Source of the DNA: Halocaridina rubra | Taxonomy: Eukaryota > Arthropoda > Malacostraca > Decapoda > Atyidae | Assembly: GCA_037179515.1 (NCBI GenBank) | Contig: JAXCGZ010017009.1 | Location: 162,451-226,450, forward strand | Length of the DNA stretch: 64,000 nt | Direction of reading: 5' to 3' | Shown here: piece after piece, positions 13,529 through 25,779 of the stretch | Layout: every line of letters begins with the position of its first letter | Position numbering within the stretch: the stretch's first letter is position 1 | Position numbers and translations under genes: made by a program | The notes under the pieces: model-generated | Seen by the model: the letters and a program-made list of their open reading frames with translations, nothing else | Told to the model about the DNA's origin: nothing | The model's database searches: none

Positions 13529-16170
13529 AGAGAGAGATAGAGAGAGACTGCTGTACACAAATGTTGATGGGGTAGCTAAGGCAATGGCATTAAGATAGCA
13601 GTCATAACAGTAAGGCAGATATAGTAGTGGTTACAGAGACTAAGTTAAGTGAGAACATAAACAGTGTCAGTTTTTTAATGGCTTCAGCATATTAAGAGCT
13701 GAAAGATCTGGGAGGACTGGTGGAGGGATAGCACAGCTCATAAATATAAAGTGAGCTCAAGGTATTTCTTGTTGCATGCATAAATACTGGTTCAGAGGGC
13801 ATTAGAAGTTAAAGAAGAAAGTCACAGAGGTACTTTAGAAGTTATAAACTCAGCTTTTAACATCACACACGAGATAAAGAATAGGAAATTGATTATGGAA
13901 GATTTTAATTATAGAGAGATGACAGTCTACTCTTGACCCTCACGGTGGGGAGGATTCATTTGGGGCAAGATTCCTATTCTGTGTGAAAGGAAATTTACTT
14001 CACCAACATGCATGGAACAAACGAAGGCCAAGGATGGGGATGAACCTTCACTGCTCGGTCTCGTATTCACAGATAATGTGTTGGATATTGACAAACTTGA
14101 GTATGAACGACCAACTGGAAAGAGTGACCACTGTGTGCTGTTGATGAAGTATATCATCGAAGATGTTCTGCCTGAAAGTAGAGGCACTGGGGACATCAGG
14201 AGGAACTATCCGTAAGGAGATTACAACAAAATTCATGATCTTTTAGCAGTTATTGACTGGACGACCTTATATAACAACAAATCTGTACAAGAGATGTACG
14301 AAATCTTTAGTGAGGAATATAGGGTGATAGTTTTTTGTCCATACCTTCCACAAAAAAAGAGGTTATTCATGCTAGAGAAAAAATGGTTTAATAATGAGTG
14401 TAAGAGAGCTATGGAGTGGAGAGACAAATGCTAGAATAGGCATAGGAGGAGAAAATATATAAATGCTTGACAGACTTATAAATGAGCAAAAAATGTTTAC
14501 TTAAGTAAAAGAAGTGGGGCAGAGGAAAACTATAAAAAGGGATATTACCAGAAAAGCTAAATAAAATCCCAAACTTTTCCATTGCTTTATCAGAGGAAAG
14601 CTAAAGGTCAAAGAACAGATTTTAAAGTTAAAGAGGGCAGATGGAAGCATTACTGTGACAGATGAAGAGACCTGCAAAGAATTGAACAAGGAGTTTCAGT
14701 CAGTATTAACAGTAGAAAATACCCCCCCCCCCTCAGATTGCAGAGATAAGGAATCATGGACTGGTATTTGAAAATTTGCTGGAATCTGGGGAGATTCCAA
14801 GATGCTGGACACAAGTGAACATGGTACTAACCTTCAAAATGTGAAGGAGAGATGCAGCTCTAAACTATAGGCCTGTTTCTTTGACCAGCTTAGTTTGCAT
14901 AGTTACGAAGAAACTACCATGAAAATGCATTAATCTTCACTTGAAATCCTTCAACTTTTGTCATTGAGGCAACATGGCTTCAGAGAAGGCAGATTAACAA
15001 TAAAAAAGTTATCAGAATTTTATGATGAGGTAAGTCAGATCTTACAAGAAAGAGAGGGCTGGGTGGATTGCATATTCTTTGATTTCCAGAATGCATCTGA
15101 TATGGTCCCACATGGGAGACTTATTAAAAAGCTGCAAGTAATGGCAATAATAGGTGCATATGTCTTAGAATGGATAAAAAGTTACTTACAAGGAAGGGAA
15201 AAGAGGGTTAGAGTAAGACACTCAGTGTATGACCGCAGAAGAGTTAGTAGTGGGGTTCTAAGGGGTTCAGTTTTAGGGCCACTTTTGTTCCTTGTATATG
15301 GAGATAACCTAGCAGTCTATAAATTCATTCTTGTGTCAGTATGCAAATGATGCAAGGATTGCGAAGAATGTAAGGAACGAGAACATTGGTAGAGAACCTC
15401 AGGAAGACCTATATAGTCTGCATGAATGGTCAGCAAAGTGGATAATGAAATTCAATATTTCAAAATGTAAAGTAAGGAGAATGGGTATAAGTGCGAGAAG
15501 GCCCAAGCTTGGATGCTATATAACAGGTACAGAACTCGAAGAGAGAGGACTTGGAGTAAACATATTGCCAGATTTGTCTCTGGAATTGCATATATATGGC
15601 ATAATAAGGACTGCATATGCTTTCTTAGCAAATGTAAGAGTAGCTTTCAGACAAATGGACAAAAAAATGTTCAGAAATAGTTATGCAACATATGCGTGGC
15701 AAAAGATTAAATATGCAGTACCCTTTAGGAATCAGCACTTGAAAAACATAAATAAGCTAGAAAAAGTTCAGACATGACATGAACCTGGCGCCAGAATTAC
15801 ATATTCTCAGTTGTGAGGAGATACTGAGGGAATTAGACTTACCATCAGTCGGGATAAGAAGAATGAGGGGAATAATTCCTTCATGGTTTTTATAGAGTAG
15901 ATAGGGAAAGACATTTTGAGATCATAGTTTGAAGCTTCATAAAAAAAAAATATTTCTTTGCAGGATGTAAGGAAGTATTTTTTTAGTGTAAGAGTTGTTG
16001 ATGATTGGAATTTGCTAAGTGGGAATGTAGTTGATGTTAACTCAATTCATATTTTCAAGGACAAATATGATAAGTATCATTGAATACAAAATGGAACCGA
16101 CCAAGAGACGGGGAGTTACGAGCATAGGGCAGTTTCCCATAAGCACAATTAGGTAATTACACACACACAC
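13529..16170 (+). mobile_element. Old LINE-B copy with internal deletion
   Basis: A short (GA)n tract (13529-13551) is followed directly by the ORF2 endonuclease start (LYTNVDGVAKAMAL-like). The endonuclease, with DEPSLLGLVFTDNVLDIDKLEYE and GKSDHCVLL, runs to about 14215. The linker follows to about 14770. About 150 bp covering the KATGPDD block are then missing, and the RT resumes with LLESGEIPRCW-like sequence. The polymerase reads RQHGFREGRLTIKKLSEF, RGSVLGPLLFLVY and YANDARIAKNV in place of the catalytic FADDAKIVKK. The 3'UTR ends in ATTAGGTAATTAC plus (AC)5. Numerous frameshifts and stops; non-functional. Confidence 0.85.
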
Positions 16171-16699
16171 AGAAATATCTATGCATCCTATGTGAGGCCA
16201 AAGCTTGAATATGCAGCCCCCTTTTAGAATCCACACTTGAAAAAGCACGTAATTAAGCTGAAAAAAGTTCCAAGACATGCTACGAAACTGGAGCCAGAAA
16301 TACGCAATCTCAATTATGATGAGAGGCTGAGGGAATTAGACTTACCATCACTACAGGCTAAAAGAATGAGGGGGCTATGGTGACGGTTTTTAAATTCTTT
16401 CATGGTTATGACAGAGTGGATAGGGATCGATATTTTGATGTGGCTGGCACTAGAACTAGAGGTCATAGTTTGAAAGTTCGTAAGAAAACTTTTTTGCAGG
16501 ATGTAAGGAAGTATTTTTTTTAGTATAAGAGTAGTTGATAATTAGAATTCGCTAAGTGAGGAGGTAGTTAATGCTATCTCAATCCAGTTTTAAGGACAAG
16601 TATGATAAGTATCACTAAGTAGAAAATGGAACCAACCAGGAGACGGGAAGTTACGAGCTTGGGGGCTCTTTCCCGTAAGAACAATTAGGTAATTACAGA
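16171..16699 (+). mobile_element. LINE-B 3' fragment starting at the (AC)n tail of the previous copy
   Basis: Begins with CAGAAATATCTATGCATCC (homologous to FRNIYVTYVRP) immediately after the (AC)n tail at 16160-16170. It covers the C-terminal polymerase region and the 3'UTR with its hairpin. Frames are broken. It ends AATTAGGTAATTAC at about 16699 without (AC)n. Confidence 0.88.
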
Positions 16700-16943
16700 G
16701 ATGCCTATGATAACAGTTTATTAAATAATTTCTTTCCCTCCTATTAAATTTCAATTAACTTATCATCTTTCTTCATATTATTATTATTATTATTAACTTG
16801 AAACCACTAAGATATAAAATTATAGGAGATAAAGAAAGACTGGCCAGAGCTCTAAGAGGTCAATCTTTATTAAGAGAGTTTTATTAGTTTTTATGGTGTT
16901 CCTTCACTCTTTGCCACACAGTCATGTTTTTATGACCTTCACC

Positions 16944-16945
<2 letters not shown>

Positions 16946-17026
<81 letters not shown>
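16946..17026. repeat. (TTA)n microsatellite
   Basis: About 27 TTA units. A shorter TTA tract lies near 16780. The 250 bp between the LINE-B end at 16699 and this tract hold nothing recognisable. Confidence 0.97.
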
Positions 17027-17027
<1 letters not shown>

Positions 17028-17029
17028 GT

Positions 17030-17250
17030 TTTAGCCGCACTAGCTCTGTGGTAGAAGAGTGTGAATTGGCAAATGGCTAACAAGGGTTCTATCTCAAAAC
17101 AAAACGTCAGGAAGGACATCCAGCCTTAATCCCCAGTTCCAACATATCTGTTACCACACCCTATCGAATGAAGACTAATTATGACACAGAAAACGGTGAA
17201 TTATGTTTCAATCTTGAAACAGCTAATACGCAAACAGAAACAAGATGAAA
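17030..17250 (+). mobile_element. Possible tRNA-derived SINE
   Basis: The sequence has an A-box-like stretch (CACTAGCTCTGTGGTAGAAG) and, about 40 bp later, a degraded B-box-like GGGTTCTATCTC. CAGGAAGGACATCCAGCC follows, resembling the GGAAGGGCATCCGGCC motif that I recall as common in invertebrate SINE bodies. Borders are not defined and there is only one copy here. It could be chance similarity. Confidence 0.4.
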
Positions 17251-17344
17251 TAAAGAGTATTGGCCAGACAGTCAGTTATTTAATCCACCCTTTTAAGTCA
17301 AGGTTATGGCTGCAAAGTCAAAATCATAAATACATGGCTAAATG

Positions 17345-19722
17345 TGATCTCTCCTCTTGACATCTATCCTTGTTGTCTTTTCACCAGCATGCTGAAATTC
17401 TCTACAATGGCGACTTCAATGTACACCACCATGAGTGGTCTCATTATATCTTCACAGATTAGGGGGACATGGGGCCCTTACTTCTTCTGTCACAATAATT
17501 TGGTGCAAACTATCAAATATCAAATGTGCGTTCCTGATTGTCACTACCAAGCAAATAACATTCTTAATCTTTTCTTTACTCTTAATCCAACAAATCAGTC
17601 TTATATAATTTCTCTTCTTGATAATTCTGATCAGTCTCTGATCTCAATCTCTTCCATTTTCACTCCTCCACCAATGATACCTCCACTGGTTAGGAGGGAT
17701 CAATGTGATGATTTGTGTAACTTTCTTCTTGATTTCCATTGGGCAGACTACTGCATTCACACCCGCATCCCTGATCAGGCAGCTCAGAATTTGCTGAGAT
17801 CATAACCTAGAATTGTGGCATACATCCCATCCACTACCAAAACTTTCTCTTTCTGTAATGCTTTGTTTGGCTGTGCCATCTCTCTCTATGGCTATTCAAG
17901 ACAGGGATTGGGCATACCAATCATATTAAGCCCCTCCTTCCGATTTAATTCACTCTGCTTTTATAACAACTAGAAATTGCAGCCCTGCTCAGATTCGTAG
18001 GGCTACAGATTCCTATCCAAAAAGGAAAGTCAATGGCTTGAAGTCTTCTCCCAATGAAAAATGTTTTTGGTCTTTAGCCAAAAATCTCTCCAAAAACTCC
18101 TATAGCTCTAGCTTTCCCCTTGTTATTCATTCTGAAGGTTCTATAACTTGCTATCCCTCTAACAAAGCCAGTATCTTTTGCTCTCATTTTCTGCCAGCTT
18201 TTCCGTAATCAATTCCAGTGCACCTGGCCCTCGCTCTTTACTGTAATCTAACACTATGTCCTCCCCTATTCTTTCTTCATGCAAAGTTCGTAAGGTTCTT
18301 TGCTCCCTGAAAATGAATAAAGCATCCAGGTATCCCTGTAAGTTTCCTTAAGGAGTTAACTGACGAATCGGTACCTCTAATTTCCTTCTCTTCTGCCTCA
18401 TACTCTCAACCAGTATCTATATTCATTTCTGATCAGCTGTACGGCTTCCGCAAGGCAAGAGCCACTACTGATCTCCTCTCCTATGTCATTCGTGCATGGT
18501 CATATTCTCTGAAGAGCCATGGGAAATCCCTTGTCATCACCCTTGATATCTATGGCTTCTGACAGTGTGGCACACGAGGATCTGATAGCCAACTTCCTGC
18601 TTAAGGTTTACCCCTTCTCTCTGTTCTCTGATTTCCAATTTTCTCTATGATCATTCCATATCTGTGGCCGTTGATGATGCAACATCAAACTCATTCCCAG
18701 TTACTAGTAGTATTTCACAGGGGATCTGTTCTTTCACCTATTCTACTCATTCTCTTCATTAATTATCTTCTCCAGTCCCCATCATCTCCTCTCCTTGACT
18801 TTGCTGACAATTTTACCTTTCATGTTTTCTCTGCCTTCATTTCACCACCTTTGCTAGCTGCTCATATCAGTTTTATAGCACACTTTCTTAAACTCTCAAT
18901 TCCGATTAACCAAAAATCTAGTAAAATTTAAAGCTTCAAGATTCAGTTTCTTGCCATTTCTTCTGCTTCTACTCCTTATGGTCCTTTGGTTTTCAAAAAC
19001 AACGAATTTTATATTCTAAGTTTTATTAATATATTAGGAATACAGACAGCCTTTAATTAGTCTCGGGGGAATCACATAATTCAAACTGATAAAACTACCT
19101 TTAAGAAAGAGGAAGTTCTGTTTCTTTATTGTCATTACTTTTCTTCGTCTCAATTACTGCAAATCTATAAAGGTTTTACCTGTTCTTATAAACGAGTTGG
19201 GTTCTGGTAGTCCGTTCATAAGTAGAAGTGTTCATAAGTTGCATTTAGGTAAAAAAATACAGTGCATTACATACATAAGCTGTAATGCACAGTATGTAGG
19301 CTAAAGATACTTAACTGCTTTTTTATTGGTACTACTTCCATCGCTGTTCTGGTGTGTTTGTGAGTTAAGTTCCTCCCCTGCTGGTTAGGCCAGATGACAC
19401 AAGCCAAGTGGCTTCGTCACACAGGTACTGTACGAGATTTGTAGCTCATAGATTGGGCAGTGCAGTGACTGCTTCTTTCCTTTCACTTCCAGACTGGAAC
19501 TTTCTTCCTACTACTATCTTCCTTAACTCTTAAGATCTTTCTTTTTCGAAAAAACTAATATATCGTCACCTAAGGGCCAAATCCTGCAATATTCCTGGAT
19601 TTTCATTACCTTTACTGTTCTTTCAGCTTTGAACCGCTACTTTTTCTTAAAAGTTTTCCTGGTCCTCGTGCTAGATGAGGGTAATTTTCTTTGCCTATCC
19701 CGGTATTACACTCATAAAAAAA
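17345..19722 (+). mobile_element. Old LINE-A copy, 5'-truncated in the endonuclease
   Basis: Decayed copy starting in the endonuclease domain, where CAATGGCGACTTCAATGTACACC matches the GDFNVHH region of the copy at 25.8-28.8 kb. It includes LNPTNQSYIISLLDNSDQSLISISS, the RT block YGFRKARATTDLLSYVIRAWS near 18440, a VDDATSNSFPVTS-like block near 18670, and the C-terminal RYYFHRCSD..L-like tail near 19330. The 3' block (GATGAGGGTAATTTTCTTTGCC, GGTATTACACTC) and a short A-run follow. Multiple frameshifts and stops. Confidence 0.82.
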
Positions 19723-22325
19723 TTGCTTGTGGCCTATTAGGCATCATCTTCTCTAAAGCTCTTCTAATTTTCAAAAACATAATACTCTCTTAGATGATAC
19801 AGAATACTAACCTTGGATAGTGAAGGCTTTTTATGTCAAAAAATCTAAAGAAGAGCAGTGTCTCATCCATACTCAAGCTGATATTTTCAGCTTGTAGCAA
19901 GTAAACAAAGGAAGAAAACTTTATCTCCTATTGTCTGAAGATAGGACACCAAGAAAGAAAGACCTCAAAAGTTACTCTTGATTATTCTTTAAATAGCAAA
20001 TAAATCTCAAAAAAATACTATATATAGGCGTGGGGTTGGGATAAAGTCTAACTTAAACACTCATCAACCCACTGAAAAAGGATTGGGTTGTGGAAGAGTT
20101 GATGACAGACAATATCCGAGTAAAAGGCTAAATAGGCCACACTGGAGCAAAACAATTCCTTGTCAACTAGAGCTGACAAGATGTATAATCCTCGCAAGAA
20201 GAGTGCAGAGAAGATAGCAGCAAAAAGTATGGAAAGATCTCCATCATTGTTTCAAGAAAACAAAAATTAGATATGAAGACTGTCATAACGAAGGCTAAAG
20301 TTGAATCTAACTATAATGACTATTAAACAATTGGTAGCTTTCTTGTTTGAAAATATACTATGCAGTATGCCATTACGACATTTAAATCTGCTTTACCAAA
20401 TTCTTCACTGTACTTCTTGATCAGCTTTGTAGTTGCAGTCTTATCATTGGATAGATTACTCCGTACTTTGAGTAAAAAATCAGGTATTTATTTTCTTCCA
20501 AGAGTAGAGATCTTTGTCTAAGTTAGAGGAAAACATTACTTCTTTTAAATCGAGTTTCTTAGGCTAAGATTTAAAGTGATGTATGTTCTCAGGGCAGTCT
20601 CTTCTTCTGATATAGAAGTGTCTCACCTATGACCCCTTTTCTTATGAAATATGAGACCTAATGAAATGAGACAATTAACCTTTTCAAATCCTTGGTGGGT
20701 GCCATTAGTTTTAGTTGCTAATGTGCTCTATCAGAAAGCTGCAAGTGACTTTCCATAAGATCATTCATATGACTGACGGTCTTAACACCTTCTCCATAAG
20801 ATCCTTATGTGATATAAATACAGTTGTTTTTCCCAGGATATTAGTACAATGTTTTGCAAAAGATGTTATGCAACAGGTACTCCTAAAGAATTTGTACTTA
20901 ACTGTTCTTATTATCCATGTTTTGTAATTGTTAAATAGTTATTATCATTAGGGTTTCCAGAATTTTTTAACAAGATCTGCTCCCACTCACTTAGTTCAGC
21001 TTTCTATAATGTTCAGCCTGTGTAGTCTTGTTTTCGCATATTAGAAAAATTTTACAGAGGATGAGGATAAATTGCCCCATTTTGGGGGACCTCCTTGATC
21101 TATTGGTACATATTTCCTTAAATAATTAAGATTACAAATCTGTCGTGGTAGTTACTTTGGATAAGCCATTCTTATAATGCTTGTCATTTATGCGTTTCAT
21201 TGGCTCTTGAGATTGTGATAATCCAACTTATTTATTTGCTCCTTTTTCCATCCTACTTACTTATATTGGAAATAAACCTCTCAGGGCGGAAGATGCCAAA
21301 ATTAGACACATGTAGCTTACAAACAGGTTATGGTTAGTATATCCCAACCTTAAAAGATTATTCTCTCCTCCTTCATCACCTACTTGATGCCTTACAATTC
21401 ATCCGTGTTTTTGGAAGCCTGTTTAATGATGCTAAGATGATGATGTCATAGCTGCATAGGTGTGTAAATCTCTCCACGGTAGCTTGGGGATGGGTCGTAC
21501 TTTTGCTGCATCCAAATTTCACTAACAAGCAGTCTACTATTGTGCCACAACTTTACTTTGTGTCTCTGGCTGGGTCATTTTTTTCACCAATTTATGAAGA
21601 CCACAATTACCAGCATCGAGAATGGGACTTCCAGTAATAATTTATGTACTTATACATACTGTGGAGGAAATACCAAGGATGAATACATTTACAAACTAGA
21701 TAATGACTGACTAAAGGACAGTAAGTAGTAGACTTCCACAGGAACTTTGTATCAGGATTACTTCTATATTGCTTATACTATATATATAGACAACCTTCCG
21801 GACCCTGTCTGTGATATAGTCGCCAAAGGTGATAGGTTAGGTACTTCGGTTACCCTGTATTAGGGGTTAGATAGGTTGCCTGTATGGGCAACAACCGGAG
21901 CATGAACACTGCGGTATTGGGTTAGGATATGCACGGCTAAATAAGCTAGAACTAACCAGTCATTATATACCTGACTTACCGTATATATCATCACACTATC
22001 ACTATGATATATATTACTTAGCGGCATTAGAAATAGGGTTAGAGTTATGTTAGTAAGGGTAGGATATCGAAAAATTATAGGAAATATGTTGGAAATGCCT
22101 GGAGCTATTTGCAAGTGCCGTCGAACATCTCTCAGAGATGGCGGGAGAAGAGGATAACTCTACTCCTCACTAGAATTAGATTAGAATAAGAATAATGCTT
22201 CTCAACATAACATGTAAGGTAGACATTAACTTAGAATTAGAATACACTATGTACAATATTACCACTCCTTTACACTGTCCATATATTTTCTAATATGTCT
22301 GAGGACGCTAAATATTCGAAAGTGT
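19723..22325. other. Unassigned intron sequence, 2.6 kb
   Basis: No frame longer than 84 codons, and none with similarity I recognise. It may contain very old repeat remnants. This lies in the 22-kb intron between TTLL exons 4 and 5. Confidence 0.5.
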
Positions 22326-23095
22326 AACAGATGAACATAGCGGCAGAGCAATCCTGGAAGACCTTGCAAATCTGCAACATAGGTCAGAGAAGTGATAAAC
22401 ATGGTCAACCCTTTGAAGTGCAAAATGATGAGAATGGGCAATAGTAAGAAGTAATGGCCTTGAGTATTCAATAACAAAAGAGGAGAAGCATTTAGAGATT
22501 GAAAACTATCTAAAAGTCAGAATAATAGCAGATCTCGCGCTAGAAATTATTGAAAATAGAATAGATATTACTTTATGTATGATAAAAATATTTCTTAGCA
22601 ACATTATAGAAAGATATGTTTATAAGCAATTACAGACAACTTTAATCAAGTAAGCTTTTGTATGTAGTACATACTAAATATATTAACAGACTGCAAAGAA
22701 TTCAAATTAGTGATACAAATCTGGTACCTGAAATACAAACCAGCATAGACTATGAGAGAATTTAGAAAGCTTTGGTTTACAAATGCTTGAAATCAGAAGA
22801 ATATAGGGGATAATGTAATGTCTTATAAGTTTCTCAATGGGTTTTGCACAACTGATAGAGACTAATCCTTTGATATGGGGGTCTGTAGAACTAGAGGTCA
22901 CAGTCTGAAGCTTTGTGAGGATAGCTTTTCTACAAGATGTAAAATAATTATTTCAGCATAGAAATGATTGTATGCTAAACAAGAAAACTGTAAATGCTAA
23001 ACAAGTCATTTTTAAGAAATATATATCATATATCAGTGAATCAAAGCACTAAGCAGCAGATGAGACGCCAGAATAAGGTTTTTTCCAATAAAGGT
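22326..23095 (+). mobile_element. Ancient CR1/L2-type remnant, diverged from LINE-B
   Basis: Reading across frames gives RAILEDLANLQHRSEK, then NPLKCKMMRMG, matching the LINE-B block LQEDLNSLHEWSEK..MKFNTSKCKVMRMG. Further on, GAACTAGAGGTCACAGTCTGAAGCTTTG corresponds to RGHSLKL, and the region ends near the terminal block. It is far more diverged than the other copies and may be a related family. It ends about 20 bp from TTLL exon 4. Confidence 0.7.
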
Positions 23096-23116
23096 GTGAT
23101 TACAATATCTACTTAC

Positions 23117-23207
23117 TTATAAACCCAAACGTGAAGAGGATTCCAGTCTGTTATCAAAAACCACTGCCGAATATCAAACTTGGTGTTATGAATGAGTAAT
23201 GGTCTCT
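23117..23207 (-). CDS. TTLL3/8-like tubulin glycylase, exon 4 of those visible
   Basis: A 91-bp exon with acceptor GTCAACAG and donor GTAAGT. Its first two bases complete a Glu codon begun in exon 3, and it then reads [20 protein letters not shown] and [10 protein letters not shown]. This is the RPLLI..TKFD(L/I)RQWFL(V/I)TDWNPL.VW.Y signature of the TTL catalytic domain, part of the ATP-grasp core. It ends with two bases of the Lys codon finished by exon 5. The intron to exon 3 is only 159 bp; the intron to exon 5 is 22 kb. Confidence 0.95.
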
Positions 23208-23366
23208 CTGTTGACAATAAATACGAAAATTAATTAATCAATCTGCAATTTCAGTAGAAGTCAAAGCATAAGCACAAAGAAAGGTCACACAAATCTACAT
23301 GTATAAATATATAATAAAAACATCTAAAATAACACGAAAATATAAGAAAATAAATTTGCTTCTTAC

Positions 23367-23580
23367 CCATGTATTTTTGAACGACGTACTTAGTCTCGTA
23401 TATGAGTGGTGACTGTACCAATGCAAGAATCTCTTCTAAATGGTTCATCATGAAAATGCCACGCCCCCTTGATTGCGCTCCTGGTTTGACAATCCATAAA
23501 TTTCGAAGGCCGTCCATTGAAAGCTGAGGCCAAAATGGCAAGACTCTCTGGATGGCAGACTCGCATTCAGAGACTAGTTG
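23367..23580 (-). CDS. TTLL3/8-like tubulin glycylase, exon 3 of those visible
   Basis: A 214-bp exon with acceptor AAATACAG and donor GTAAGA, starting in phase 0. It reads QLVSECESAIQRVLPFWPQL, then GLRNLWIVKPGAQSRGRGIF, NHLEEILALV and TKYVVQKYMG. NLWIVKPGA.SRGRGI is the nucleotide-binding signature of TTL-like ligases, and the LEE.L.LV spacing matches TTLL3/TTLL8. The vertebrate KPGAKSRGRG lysine (from memory) is Gln here. The upstream neighbour is exon 2, 32.2 kb away. The last base is the first base of the Glu codon completed in exon 4. Confidence 0.96.
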
Positions 23581-23928
23581 CTGTATTTGAAAATACTTCT
23601 ATTATGGTAAAACTGGAAACGTTCACTGAAGCTAATTATATTCTACAATGCAGAATGGTATGATTTTCCTATGGACAATATTATAGTGATGCTTACAGAA
23701 TGATAAAAGCTATATTAATTTTCAGAGAGAAAACAAAAATGTTCTAATGGCTATGTAGATGTTATGCAATGATAGAGGATAAATAATTCACCTTCTATTC
23801 TTTATAGTCTTCAGTTCTTGCAGTTCTTCATTGTCCTCAAACTTAATGATTAGATCTACAATTAGATACGTGTATATTTCTTTTATCATGTTAGTTACTA
23901 GAAAGTCAGTTCTGCAGACAAAACTTCG

Positions 23929-23931
<3 letters not shown>
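23581..23931. other. Intron sequence without recognisable features
   Basis: AT-rich sequence between TTLL exon 3 and an (AT)n tract. Nothing is seen except the splice acceptor region at its left end. Confidence 0.6.

Positions 23932-24017
<86 letters not shown>
23932..24017. repeat. (AT)n microsatellite at the 5' junction of a LINE-B copy
   Basis: About 43 AT units. The truncated LINE-B starts directly after it. Confidence 0.97.
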
Positions 24018-24019
<2 letters not shown>

Positions 24020-25091
24020 TATTAAGAAGCTGCAAGCAATGGTTAGAATAGGTGGAAATGTCTTGGAATGGATAAAAACTTACTTTAAAAAAGAAGGGAA
24101 CAGAGGGTCAGAGGAAGACACTCGGTGTCTGAATGGAGAAGAGTTAGTAGTGGAGTTCCACAGGGTTCACTTTTAGGGCCACTTTTGTAAATGACTTACC
24201 AGAGTCTGTAAATTCATTCATAAATATGTTTGCAGATGATACAAAGATTGTGAAGAAATTAAGAAACGAAAACAATGGTAGAGAACTTCAGGAAGATCTA
24301 AATAGTCTCCATGAGTGGTCAGAAAAGTGACTAATGAAATTCAATACTTCAAAATGTAAGGTAATGAGAATGGGTACAAGTGCAAGAAGGCCCAAGATTG
24401 ACTACTCGGTGGCAGGAGTACAACTTGAAGAGACAGAAAAAGAGAGACATCTAGGAGTAAACATACTTGCAGGTTTGTCTCTAGAAATACATATAAATGG
24501 CATAGTAAGGGCAGTATATGCTTTCTTATTGAATGTAAGGGTAGCCTTCAGGCATCTGAATAAGGAAATGTTCAGAAATATATATGTAACCTGTGTGAGG
24601 CCAAAACTTGAATATGCAGCCCCCTTTTGGAATCCACACTTGCAAAAGCACGTGGCTAAGCTTGAAAAAGTTCAAAGACATGCCACGAACCTGGTGCCAG
24701 AAATACCCAATCTCAGTTATGGTGTGAGGCTGAGGGAATTAAACTTACCATCACTCGAAGCTAGAAGATTGAGGGGGGATATGGTGACAGTCTTTAAATT
24801 CGTTCATGGTTATAATAGAGTGGATAGGGATCGATATTTTGATATGGCTGGCTCTGGAACTAAAGGTCATAGTTTGAAGCTTCGTAAGAAAACTTCTTTG
24901 CAGGATGTAAGGAAGTACTTTTTTAGTGTAAGAGTAGTTGATAATTGGAATTCGCTTAGCGAGGAGGTGGTTAATGCTAACTCAATCCATAGTTTTCAAG
25001 AAAGATAAATATCACTAAGTACAAAATGGAACCGATCAGGAGACGGGAAGATACGAGCTTTGGGTTCTTTCCCGTAAGCACAATTAGGTAA
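24018..25091 (+). mobile_element. LINE-B copy, 5'-truncated in RT
   Basis: Starts with a segment homologous to LIRKLQAMARIGGNVLEWIK. It passes SSGVPQGS, loses a few residues at the LFLVYV position, keeps FADDTKIVKK, has a TGA in place of a Trp codon before LMKFNTSK (near 24330), and is then open from 24334 to 25008. The end of the polymerase has SFQER and a small deletion instead of [10 protein letters not shown]. The 3'UTR hairpin and AATTAGGTAATCACAC end follow, running into (AC)n. Confidence 0.88.
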
Positions 25092-25779
<688 letters not shown>

